Positions 7,387 through 14,416 of a stretch of DNA of 22,647 nucleotides are shown in pieces. The stretch spans positions 1-22,647 of the forward strand of contig CAYSCH010000126.1 of the NCBI GenBank assembly GCA_964429355.1, read 5' to 3'. The translations under genes were made by a program, and so were the position numbers. The DNA comes from JAAYAY01 sp964429355 (GTDB taxonomy: Bacteria; Planctomycetota; Planctomycetia; Pirellulales; Thermoguttaceae). The notes under the pieces are model-generated. The model was given only the letters and a program-made list of their open reading frames with translations, did not search any database and was not told the origin of the DNA. Position 1 is the first letter of the stretch. Each line of letters begins with the position of its first letter.

Positions 7387-9789
7387 CTACGGTTCGACCA
7401 GGTAAGTCCGGTCGGAGACGTTGACGATCACCGGTTCGTCGAAGACGATGTACTGGGTGAACTCCTTGCCGTGGATCCTGGCAAGGCGGAAGTACTCGTC
7501 GCTGAACTGTTTGACCCGAACGGCGTTCTTCTGCTGGTCCTCGTTGGCGGTGGAGTCGATCCACCGGCCCTCGCGGCGGTAGAAGGCTCGATTGGCAATC
7601 TGGCGAACCGTCTGCTGCGCCTCGGCCATTTCGTTCTCGGCTTCGGCCAACGGCTGGCCCGCGGCCATACCCGGTGCTGACTGCACAGGGGCGGCGGAGC
7701 CGTAAGGGGTGGTCGTTCGACCGCCACCAAAGCCGAAGGCGTCCATGTGGCCCATTCCAAACATACCGCCGGACCGGGATTCAGCCGGTGCGCCGGCCAT
7801 ATCGGCAATACTCGGCGACGCCGGTGCGGCCGCAACATTGGCACGCTGCATGGCACCCTTGTACGCCCGTTGGCTGAATCCTCCTGCGCCATAAGTCTGC
7901 TCCAGGGCGCTGAGCCGACGGGTGGCCGTGGAGGCGTTCGTCGCCAGGTCGGTCACGCGGGTATTCTCGTCGGAAAGGAAGGATGTGTAGGGCGTGAGAA
8001 TTCCGTGTCGTGTCGAAAGGCCCACCAGTTCCTCAATCAGCTCCTGGTTCTTTCCCTTGAGATCGAGTTCGTCGAGAATCTCGCCGACGCGGCGAACCGC
8101 CCACAATTTCTCGATGAAGGCGAACGACTCGTCGTCGCTTTCCTTGATCAGTTTGGCCGGGAAGTCGTAGGTTTGCTCCTTCTCGCCGATGGAACCGCTG
8201 ACCACGACCTTGGCGGTGCCGGGCGTCTGGTAGCGGCCCACCATCACCAACTGCTCGCCGGCAAACAGGTCGAACACACCCTTGGGATAGACGCGATTGA
8301 TCGGTTTGCCATGGCCTTCCTTCTCGTCGAAAGTGAACTCAAGCTTCACATCGGTGAGAACCGGGGCCTCGATCCGCCGATAGAGTCGGCTCACACGGTC
8401 TTCAATATCTTCCTCTGGCCGCACGTACTCGCTCTGGCCGAAATTCTCGCGAACCAGCTTGTCGAGCAGGCGGCTGTTGACGTCGTAGCCGACGCCGAAG
8501 GAAAACACTCGAGCCCGAACCTTGTTGGCCTGCCTGGCCCGGTCCACGATCTGGCTCTCGTCGGTCTTGCCCGCCGTGTCGAGCCCCGCCGTGAGGAAGA
8601 CCACGTAGCTGGGCCGCTTGTCGTCGCTGAGTTGTCCGAGGGCGGTCTGAAGGGCTTCGTCGATGTTGGTGCTGCCCCCGGCATAGATCCCCTCGATGAA
8701 CCCAAGCGCCTCCTGCCGGGTTTCATCGTTATAGCGCTGCAGCTCCGGGCGGAACGACTCGACGGCGCTGTCGTAGGCAATGATGTTGAACAGGTCGCCC
8801 TGTTTCAGGTTAGCGAGCACAAACTCGAGAGCGCCCCGGGCCTGCTCGATCTTCTTCCCGCTCATGCTGCCGGAACGGTCGACGACGAAGACCACGGTCT
8901 TGGCAGGAAGCTTCTCCTCTTCGGACTGGATCTTCGGGGTGGCAAGGAGGAGGAAGTAGCCGTCTTCATCGTCGTCGGGACGGAAGCTCAGAACCTTGGT
9001 GCTGACCTTGCCCCGTCCGAGATCATAGAACAGGCGGAAGTCCGATGCAGGAACCTCACGCTCGGCCTCGTAGGTGACAGTCGCCTGCCGGTCGCCCGAT
9101 CGCTTGATTTTCACCTCGTGCGTCGGACTGTAGATGTTCTTCAGATCCTTGTCCGTTTCCAGGGTCACGCGGAAACGGATCTTGTCGACGGCATGGGACG
9201 TGTATTTGGCCGTACTCAGGGGGAAGAGGAAATCGGTCAGCCCGTCCTGCATGCGGAGCAGTTGGGAGTAGGTGAGCGTCACCGTGCGTTTCGCCCCGGG
9301 AGGAACGGGAAAGACGCTTGTCTTGAACAAACCCGTCCCCATCCATTCCAGCAGCGCCGGATCCTTGTTCTTTCGCACAATGTCTTCATAGAGCTTGCGG
9401 GCCTCGTCGGCCGGCAGCAGCTTGGCGGGGAACTCCTTGCCATCGACCAGGAGCGTGAGCGAGTCGACCGCGCCGTCGTAGGGGAGGGGGAACACGAAGG
9501 AAACCTCCAACTGGCGACTTCCCGTGTTGACAAAGGACTGGGAGACCTGGACCTGGGCCACCTGGTCGACCAGGCGTGCGTTGACTTCGAGTTCGCCGAT
9601 CTTGTAGGTTGCCGGCGGCTCCGGCTGGGGTTGCGGATGCGGATGCGGGTAGGGGGGCCAGATAATCGGCGGCCTGGGGAGCCGGACAGACTGGTCTGGA
9701 TCCACCACAATCAATACCCCCTGTCCGCGGGCCGCCGAAGCGGCGACCATACCAACCAGGGCCACCAAGATTCCCATCCGTCGTCCCAT
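7387..9789 (-). CDS. Exported VIT domain / von Willebrand factor A protein
   Basis: An 800-residue protein resembling the inter-alpha-trypsin inhibitor heavy-chain family widespread in planctomycetes. Order: signal peptide MGRRMGILVALVGMVAASAARGQ (1-23), a Pro/His-rich stretch (PPYPHPHPQPQPEPP), a VIT domain (about 60-200, with VSQSFVNTG, VSFVFPLP, GAKRTVTLTYSQ), a VWA domain (about 297-480), then a C-terminal region with a Gly/Met-rich low-complexity segment (SGGMFGMGHMDAFGFGGG). The MIDAS motif D304-x-S306-x-S308 (VVDRSGSMSG) is intact and GGSTNI supplies the Thr. The usual Asp of the third motif is Ala401 (FLTAGLD instead of LTDG). The ATG at 9789 follows GGGAG and opens the signal peptide, so I prefer it over an upstream in-frame ATG at 9846. 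Likely role: extracytoplasmic protein-protein interaction. Divergent from the ACT gene. Confidence 0.92.
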   Translation of the reverse strand: MGRRMGILVALVGMVAASAARGQGVLIVVDPDQSVRLPRPPIIWPPYPHPHPQPQPEPPATYKIGELEVNARLVDQVAQVQVSQSFVNTGSRQLEVSFVFPLPYDGAVDSLTLLVDGKEFPAKLLPADEARKLYEDIVRKNKDPALLEWMGTGLFKTSVFPVPPGAKRTVTLTYSQLLRMQDGLTDFLFPLSTAKYTSHAVDKIRFRVTLETDKDLKNIYSPTHEVKIKRSGDRQATVTYEAEREVPASDFRLFYDLGRGKVSTKVLSFRPDDDEDGYFLLLATPKIQSEEEKLPAKTVVFVVDRSGSMSGKKIEQARGALEFVLANLKQGDLFNIIAYDSAVESFRPELQRYNDETRQEALGFIEGIYAGGSTNIDEALQTALGQLSDDKRPSYVVFLTAGLDTAGKTDESQIVDRARQANKVRARVFSFGVGYDVNSRLLDKLVRENFGQSEYVRPEEDIEDRVSRLYRRIEAPVLTDVKLEFTFDEKEGHGKPINRVYPKGVFDLFAGEQLVMVGRYQTPGTAKVVVSGSIGEKEQTYDFPAKLIKESDDESFAFIEKLWAVRRVGEILDELDLKGKNQELIEELVGLSTRHGILTPYTSFLSDENTRVTDLATNASTATRRLSALEQTYGAGGFSQRAYKGAMQRANVAAAPASPSIADMAGAPAESRSGGMFGMGHMDAFGFGGGRTTTPYGSAAPVQSAPGMAAGQPLAEAENEMAEAQQTVRQIANRAFYRREGRWIDSTANEDQQKNAVRVKQFSDEYFRLARIHGKEFTQYIVFDEPVIVNVSDRTYLVEP

Positions 9790-10140
9790 GGCAACAATCT
9801 CCCTTGACAAGACTTTCCCGGGCTGTCCGGAACGCCAGTCAGGCACCCTGAATTATGCGGAGGTAAGCGCCCAGGCCTGCGCATATCGGGGAGCCGACTG
9901 CCATTTGCGGACAATCGTTCATACGCCTCCAACCTGAAAGACGAACCACCCCTTAAGAAGTTTCACAAACAATCGGAGCTTTGGCAATCGTCCCAAAGGA
10001 TGCCCCTCTCTGTAGGGAATCTGCCCGGAAATTGCGAAGGACTGCTGTGGGCTGCTAACCAGATCGGGGGAGGAAACGGGAAAAAGAGACGATCCAGGCA
10101 AGCTGTCGAACCTGCGGGCCCCCTTGGTGTCTGTATTCTG

Positions 10141-10168
10141 TTGACGTTAGCTGTTTCCCTGCTATTAT
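10141..10168 (+). promoter_or_regulatory. Candidate sigma-70 promoter for the ACT gene
   Basis: TTGACG (10141-10146) and TATTAT (10163-10168) are separated by 16 bases, each one mismatch from the consensus hexamers. Transcription would start near 10175, giving a leader of about 220 bases before the ACT gene. Confidence 0.45.
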
Positions 10169-10213
10169 CCAGATGTGGAAGCAATTGCGGCTCATGCGGG
10201 CAAGCGCGATTTC

Positions 10214-10227
10214 TTCTCACGTGAGAA
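10214..10227. promoter_or_regulatory. 14-bp perfect palindrome in the ACT leader
   Basis: TTCTCACGTGAGAA is perfectly self-complementary and lies about 45 bases downstream of the candidate promoter, a position suited to an operator. About one such palindrome is expected by chance in a window this size, so the call is weak. Confidence 0.25.
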
Positions 10228-10396
10228 TGGATCGCATGTGTTTGTGGCCGGCAACAATTGAGGACGGAGCCTCCGCAGCAGATCCTGGTGACCAGTGCGC
10301 GAAAGTCTCCTCTTCCTACTACGCCGGCTGGCGCAACTGTCTTCCGCTACCCGGTTCTACCGGATTCTCTTCACTCTTGAGTAAAGGAGGAGCGGA

Positions 10397-10852
10397 ATGA
10401 GAACGGCCAAGCAACTCTCGGTCAGTCTCGTCAACAAGCCTGGGCGGCTTGCCGACATGCTCGGAGCCTTAGCCAAAGGAAAGGTCAATTTCCTTGCCCT
10501 GTCTGTCATGGATTCCCGGGACCGCGGCATGGTCCGCTTTGTGCCCGACGAGTTCGACGCTGCCACCGAGGTCTTGGAGAAACTCAACATTCGCTTCGAT
10601 GCCGCGGACGTGCTGCTCGTGGACGTACCCAATCAGAACGGGGCGTTTCGCAATATCTGCGAGCGGCTCGCCGCCGATCACCTCAACATCGACTATGCCT
10701 ACTGCTCCGTGAACACGGAAAAGGGGTCCAAGGGCAACATGCTTGCCGTGATCAAGGTCAACGATCTGGCCAAGGCGCAGAAAGTTCTGCAAACGAGCAA
10801 CGGCCAGACCAAACGGGTGCTCCCGGGCCGTCGGCCCGTCCACGCTCGCTGA
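10397..10852 (+). CDS. Tandem ACT-domain protein
   Basis: A 151-residue cytoplasmic protein with two ACT domains and no catalytic domain. The first spans about 5-65 (KQLSVSLVNKPGRLADMLGALAKGKVNFLALSV) and the second about 73-140 (LVDVPNQNGAFRNICERLAADHLNIDYAYCSV). ACT domains bind amino acids and act as allosteric sensors, so a regulatory role in amino-acid metabolism is likely, but the partner enzyme is not in this window. The ATG at 10397 follows AAAGGAGG (10383-10390), one of the strongest ribosome binding sites in the window, at six-base spacing. A promoter candidate lies about 230 bases upstream. The gene appears monocistronic, with a possible terminator at 11009-11053. A short basic tail (QTKRVLPGRRPVHAR) follows the second domain. 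Confidence 0.9.
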   Translation: MRTAKQLSVSLVNKPGRLADMLGALAKGKVNFLALSVMDSRDRGMVRFVPDEFDAATEVLEKLNIRFDAADVLLVDVPNQNGAFRNICERLAADHLNIDYAYCSVNTEKGSKGNMLAVIKVNDLAKAQKVLQTSNGQTKRVLPGRRPVHAR

Positions 10853-11008
10853 TCCTCGGGCGATGTGCGGTTTTCCTGCAAGGACAAATCCGTCATGAAT
10901 TCTCAGGAAATGGAGGTGGTAGCCTGAGAGGTGACACCGGTTCAAAGGAAAGGATATCAAGCCAGGGGGCTGGCAGCCCGCCAAAAGAGAACGTACGGGG
11001 CGCTGCAC

Positions 11009-11053
11009 GGCGTTGATCTTGAACCAGGCCGTTTCAACAGCCGGGCTTTTTTT
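11009..11053 (+). terminator. Candidate intrinsic terminator with T7 tract
   Basis: GGCGTTGA (11009-11016) can pair with TCAAC (11034-11038) plus GCC (11040-11042), leaving one bulged A. GGGC and seven Ts (11047-11053) follow. This is the only hairpin with a good T-run in the window. It sits about 160-200 bases after the ACT stop codon. Confidence 0.5.
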
Positions 11054-11165
11054 GCGGAACGGGCTGGCAACGGTTACCCTGGGAGAGCCCGAGGACTCCA
11101 GTTTCCGACTCTCTTAGCGTGTTGTTAGCCTCCTGCCTTTCCCCCAAACTACTAACCTCAAAGAT

Positions 11166-11181
11166 CGTGAAGTTTTTCACA
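11166..11181. promoter_or_regulatory. CRP/FNR-family-like operator dyad
   Basis: CGTGAAGTTTTTCACA matches the CRP-family pattern TGTGA-N6-TCACA at nine of ten informative positions. The flanking GATC words extend the symmetry. It lies about 97 bases upstream of the next start codon. No cognate regulator is in the window, so this rests on motif match only. Confidence 0.35.
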
Positions 11182-11277
11182 AAGATCCGCGCGTTATCGG
11201 GAGCAGGCCATTCCAACCGAGCGGTAGCTCGTATTGGTTGGAGGCCCTGCCGCCCTGTGACTCATTGAGGTTGTTTC

Positions 11278-12279
11278 ATGGATGCCGCCGCCATGAGAGT
11301 CTCCGTTTGGCGGCCAGCCGCCCTTGTGGTGTCTGTACTACTGTGTCTGGTCCTTGCGATCTGTCACTGGCTGCAGCCCGACTGGCTGGCTGCCCTGACG
11401 CTTGTGCCGGTCTGGTTCTGGCTGCTGCCCGCCTGTCTTCTGGTGCGACTCGGGTTCGAGCGAAAGCACTGGCGATCTGCCGCCGCAGTGCTGCTCTTAT
11501 GGCTTGGCTTCGTGATTGCCTGGGACGAGGGACTGCGGAGCCTGGCGTGGATCGGACGCCGGCCGACAGCCCAATGGGTCGCCGCTCGTCGCGAAGGTCG
11601 CGCGGTTCGTGTCGTTTCACTCAACTGCGGCCTTGGCAGCGCCCCCTCCGCCGCCGCGGAGGTGGTCCGGTATGATCCCGACATTGTCCTCTTGCAGGAA
11701 TCGCCGGGGCAGGAAGAGGTCGAGAGGCTGGCCCGCGAACTTTTCGGCTCAAACGGGGGAGTGGTCTGGAGTTACGATACGTCGATCCTCGCGCGTGGAC
11801 GAGTGGTGCCGCCTGCCGGTTTTCGCCCGTCCCATTTTGTCCGAGCCACCGTGACCTTGCCCAGCGGTTTCGAGGTGGACGTCGTCAGTCTGCGGTTGAG
11901 TCCGCCGGTCACCGATCTTACCTTCTGGACACCAGGCTTCTGGCGGAGTCATTGGGAGAATCGCGTCCGGCACCGCGACGAGATCCAGGAGGTGATGGAC
12001 TCGTTGAAGGACTGTCCCGAATCAGCTCACCTGATCGTGGGCGGAGACTTCAACGCCCCGGCGGGTGATGGAGCCTTGACCCCATTGCACGGACGGCTTC
12101 ACGACAGCTTTCGCGAGGCCGGGCGCGGATGGGCTAACACGGGCACGAACGATTCTCCCCTGTTTCGCGTTGACCAGATCTGGACGAGCGGCAGATTGCA
12201 TGCGGAAGCGGTCACGGCGAGAAGCACTGTCCACTCCGATCACCGGATAGTGGTTTGCGATCTGGTAATCGGCCCCTGA
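11278..12279 (+). CDS. Membrane-anchored endonuclease/exonuclease/phosphatase (EEP) protein
   Basis: A 333-residue protein with about three N-terminal membrane helices (roughly 16-30, 36-57, 69-82) followed by an EEP-family catalytic domain (about 109-332). Catalytic motifs are all present: VVSLNCGL with Asn116, VLLQE with metal-binding Glu141, GGDFNAP with Asp257 and Asn259, FRVDQIW with Asp299, and HSDHR with Asp321-His322. The family cleaves phosphodiester or phosphomonoester bonds in nucleic acids, phospholipids or inositol phosphates, and the membrane anchor with an extracytoplasmic domain argues against a DNA-repair role. The domain resembles the YafD/VanJ-like group by architecture, though no specific substrate can be assigned. 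The ATG at 11278 follows GAGG at seven-base spacing; an internal ATG at 11293 is an alternative. A CRP-like dyad lies upstream. Confidence 0.9.
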   Translation: MDAAAMRVSVWRPAALVVSVLLCLVLAICHWLQPDWLAALTLVPVWFWLLPACLLVRLGFERKHWRSAAAVLLLWLGFVIAWDEGLRSLAWIGRRPTAQWVAARREGRAVRVVSLNCGLGSAPSAAAEVVRYDPDIVLLQESPGQEEVERLARELFGSNGGVVWSYDTSILARGRVVPPAGFRPSHFVRATVTLPSGFEVDVVSLRLSPPVTDLTFWTPGFWRSHWENRVRHRDEIQEVMDSLKDCPESAHLIVGGDFNAPAGDGALTPLHGRLHDSFREAGRGWANTGTNDSPLFRVDQIWTSGRLHAEAVTARSTVHSDHRIVVCDLVIGP

Positions 12280-12488
12280 CGAGCATCGTCGCTGTCTCTC
12301 CCTCGGTGTTCCTCCCGATGGCAGTGCCCCTCGACCCGGCATGGGGTTGGCAGTCCATTTCACCGGCTGTCGAGTAGCGGCTCGGTGCCATTCTGATGGC
12401 AACGAACCAATACGATCCCTCACCGCCAGCGCAGCCCATTTTGGCCTCGCCCGGCAGGCACGGTCGACAGCCGCCGGTCGCCAAATGC

Positions 12489-12517
12489 TTGCGTGTTTCG
12501 CAATTCTCCGCTATTCT
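12489..12517 (+). promoter_or_regulatory. Weak candidate promoter for the DUF4173-like gene
   Basis: TTGCGT (12489-12494) and TATTCT (12512-12517) are spaced by 17 bases, about 38 bases upstream of the start codon at 12555. Both hexamers match the sigma-70 consensus only partly. Confidence 0.3.
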
Positions 12518-12554
12518 GCGGCTGGCTGGAAAGGGATAGACAGGAGGGGTGACA

Positions 12555-14279
12555 ATGGCCGACGGGTCAAGTCAGAATGAGACGCTCTCTGAGAAACCGA
12601 TCGTTGAGGCCGAACTGATTCCGGAGAGCGACGAGTCGTTTCGGTCCGCAACGCCTGGCGGATATCAAGCGACCAGGGCTTCTCTCCTTTTTCCGCCTCA
12701 AGACCAGCCGGCCCCTTGCGACCCGGTCGACGATCAGCCGCCGGTAACCTGGCGCGAACTGGCGGTCCTTTTGTTGATGGTCGTACTGGCCGACCTGGCG
12801 ATCTACCGGAGCCACGGTTTCGCCGGATATGCCTTGTTCTTCCTGTTGGCTCCGTTTCTTCTTCTCTTGGGCTGTCCGAAGAGAAGCTATTCGGGATGGC
12901 TCCTGGGCGCGGAGTTCATGCTCCTGGCAATGGCCGGACGGCTTGTCTGGTGCGGGGCGTGGCTCCAGGTTGGCTGCGGTGTCGTTCTGCTCGTCGCATT
13001 TTCCATGGCCCTGGCGGGAATCCGGCCGTTCGTGCTGGAACTTGTCGTCTTTGCGTCACAATCGATCCTGTCCGGATACGACGGCCTGGCTACCTACCGC
13101 CGCACGGCCGATCGGCTGGCGCCGCTGCGGGGGCCGAGTTCCTGGCTCAATCTCGGTTTGCCTCTGGCTGCTTTCGTCGTGTTTGGGTTGATCTTCATCG
13201 TGGCCAACCCGGATCTGCTCACGTCGTTCAATCGGTCGCTGGACTGGCTGACGACGGCAGTCCGCCAGTGGATCAGCCGTTTCGCGCCCGACTGGCAGGA
13301 GGCTCTGTTCTGGGCCGCGATCCTGTGGTTGACGATCGGCCTGTTGCGACCAGCGGCAGGACCGATGATTGCCCGTTTGCTCGAAAGGATGGAGGGACCG
13401 AAGGACAAGGCCGCCGTGACGGTCGACGCCCCGCTCTACGTGGCGTTCCGCAACACGCTTCTGACCGTGATCGGACTGTTCGCCGTGTACCTGGCATTCG
13501 AGTTCCACACCCTGTGGTTTCGCGAGTTTCCGAAAGGGTTCTACTACGCGGGCTACGCCCACGAAGGCGCCGCATGGCTGACTGTGGCCCTTGCACTGGC
13601 CACGGTGGTTCTCTCCTTGATATTTCGCCAGTCCGTTCTGCGAGATTCTCGCCTGCCGCGACTGCGGCGTTTGGCTTGGACCTGGTCGCTCGAAAACCTG
13701 TTGCTGGCGGCTGCCGTCTACAATCGGATGCTGATCTACGTCGATTTCAACGGGATGACCTGGATGCGGGTGGTTGCGTTCTTCGGGATCACCTGCGTCG
13801 TGGTCGGATTCGGCCTGGTCGTCTGGAAGATCCTCCGGAACCACAGCTTCGCCTGGCTGCTGCGCCGTCACCTTCTGACCTTGGCCGTGTTCGTCTACCT
13901 CTTCGCCCTGACGCCGGTCGACGCGCTCGTTCATCGCTACAACGTGCATCGGATCATGTCGGGTGATTCGGCCCCATCGGTCCAGATCAGCGTCCACCCG
14001 ATCAGCACGGAAGGGATCTTTGTCCTTCTCCCGCTGGCCAACTGCCCCGATGAGAAGGTTCGTGCGGGCGTGCTGGCCATGCTAGCCGATCGCCAAGACC
14101 AGGCCCGCCGAAACGCCAAGGCCAACGAGGGGAAGGGATGGACGACCTACCAAGGATCGGAGCAGGCTCTTCTCGGCCAGCTCGCCGAGCACCAGGCGAA
14201 GTGGTCGGAATATGCGGATCTCCAGATCCGCCGCGCAGCTCTGGCGACGTTTCATGGGTATGCGTATCAGTGGTACTGA
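12555..14279 (+). CDS. DUF4173/DUF4153-like multi-pass membrane protein
   Basis: A 574-residue integral membrane protein of unknown function. A hydrophilic N-terminus (1-70) is followed by many hydrophobic helices between about 75 and 465, then a soluble C-terminal domain of about 110 residues (ISVHPISTEGIFVLLPLANCPDEKVRAGVLAML onward). The segment FPKGFYYAGYAHEGAAWLTVALALATVVLSLIFR resembles the conserved YAxxGF-type core of DUF4173/DUF4153 proteins, and NPDLLTSFNRSLDWL precedes it as in that family. The start at 12555 lies just after AGGAGGGG (12542-12549); an in-frame GTG at 12549 overlaps that site and is rejected. The gene is separated from the EEP gene by 275 bp with its own promoter candidate, so co-transcription is not required. 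The stop converges on the minus-strand Cys-rich paralogue. Confidence 0.75.
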   Translation: MADGSSQNETLSEKPIVEAELIPESDESFRSATPGGYQATRASLLFPPQDQPAPCDPVDDQPPVTWRELAVLLLMVVLADLAIYRSHGFAGYALFFLLAPFLLLLGCPKRSYSGWLLGAEFMLLAMAGRLVWCGAWLQVGCGVVLLVAFSMALAGIRPFVLELVVFASQSILSGYDGLATYRRTADRLAPLRGPSSWLNLGLPLAAFVVFGLIFIVANPDLLTSFNRSLDWLTTAVRQWISRFAPDWQEALFWAAILWLTIGLLRPAAGPMIARLLERMEGPKDKAAVTVDAPLYVAFRNTLLTVIGLFAVYLAFEFHTLWFREFPKGFYYAGYAHEGAAWLTVALALATVVLSLIFRQSVLRDSRLPRLRRLAWTWSLENLLLAAAVYNRMLIYVDFNGMTWMRVVAFFGITCVVVGFGLVVWKILRNHSFAWLLRRHLLTLAVFVYLFALTPVDALVHRYNVHRIMSGDSAPSVQISVHPISTEGIFVLLPLANCPDEKVRAGVLAMLADRQDQARRNAKANEGKGWTTYQGSEQALLGQLAEHQAKWSEYADLQIRRAALATFHGYAYQWY

Positions 14280-14324
14280 GTGGCCGCCTGGTGCTCTGTC
14301 AAGTCTTGAAGGCGGGGGGGTGCG

Positions 14325-14381
14325 GATTGCTGGAGTTCACGCTTCAGCGTGCAGAAGACGGCCTGATTGCTGGACTCCAGC
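14325..14381. repeat. REP-like nested hairpin between convergent genes
   Basis: CACGC (14338-14342) pairs with GCGTG (14347-14351) around TTCA. An outer stem, GCTGGAGT (14329-14336) with ACTCCAGC (14374-14381), encloses it. The word GATTGCTGGA is also directly repeated, near 14325 and 14365. The structure sits in the 137-bp gap between convergent genes and could serve as a two-way terminator or be a dispersed palindromic repeat. Confidence 0.5.
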
Positions 14382-14416
14382 CGATGGCCAACCCAAAACC
14401 AAGGTTTGACGGACCA

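Larger units (their letters stand above)
9790..10396. other. Divergent intergenic region with a candidate promoter, no gene seen
   Basis: This 607-bp gap separates the VIT-VWA gene (minus) and the ACT gene (plus). It holds a sigma-70-like promoter candidate facing plus (10141-10168) and a perfect 14-bp palindrome (10214-10227). On minus, CATAAT (9852-9857, read in reverse) is a possible -10 for the VIT-VWA gene, with no good -35. Short open frames (for example 10173-10400) lack ribosome binding sites and recognisable protein character. Confidence 0.5.
10853..11277. other. Intergenic region with possible 3' RNA and CRP-like site
   Basis: This 425-bp gap lies between the ACT and endonuclease/exonuclease/phosphatase genes (both plus). 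It contains GGGCT/AGCCC hairpin potential near 10966-10979, a dyad followed by seven Ts (11009-11053), and a CRP/FNR-like dyad (11166-11181). The stretch from about 10900 to 11053 could be a long 3' UTR or a small RNA. No protein-coding frame in it looks real, and I recognise no known riboswitch. Confidence 0.45.

Noticed and set aside
7747..9807. Plus-strand open frame of 686 codons
   Set aside because: It is antisense to the VIT-VWA gene, which has a signal peptide, ribosome binding site and family motifs.
10173..10400. Small plus-strand open frame of 75 codons before the ACT gene
   Set aside because: It has no ribosome binding site, overlaps the start of the ACT gene and has no protein-like features.
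10930..10990. Possible tRNA-like or riboswitch-like stretch (GGTTCAAAGG and paired G/C blocks)
   Set aside because: The T-arm-like word is not followed by a matching stem or acceptor, and no known riboswitch consensus fits.
10931..11128. Small plus-strand open frame of 65 codons
   Set aside because: It runs through the T-run terminator candidate and has no ribosome binding site.
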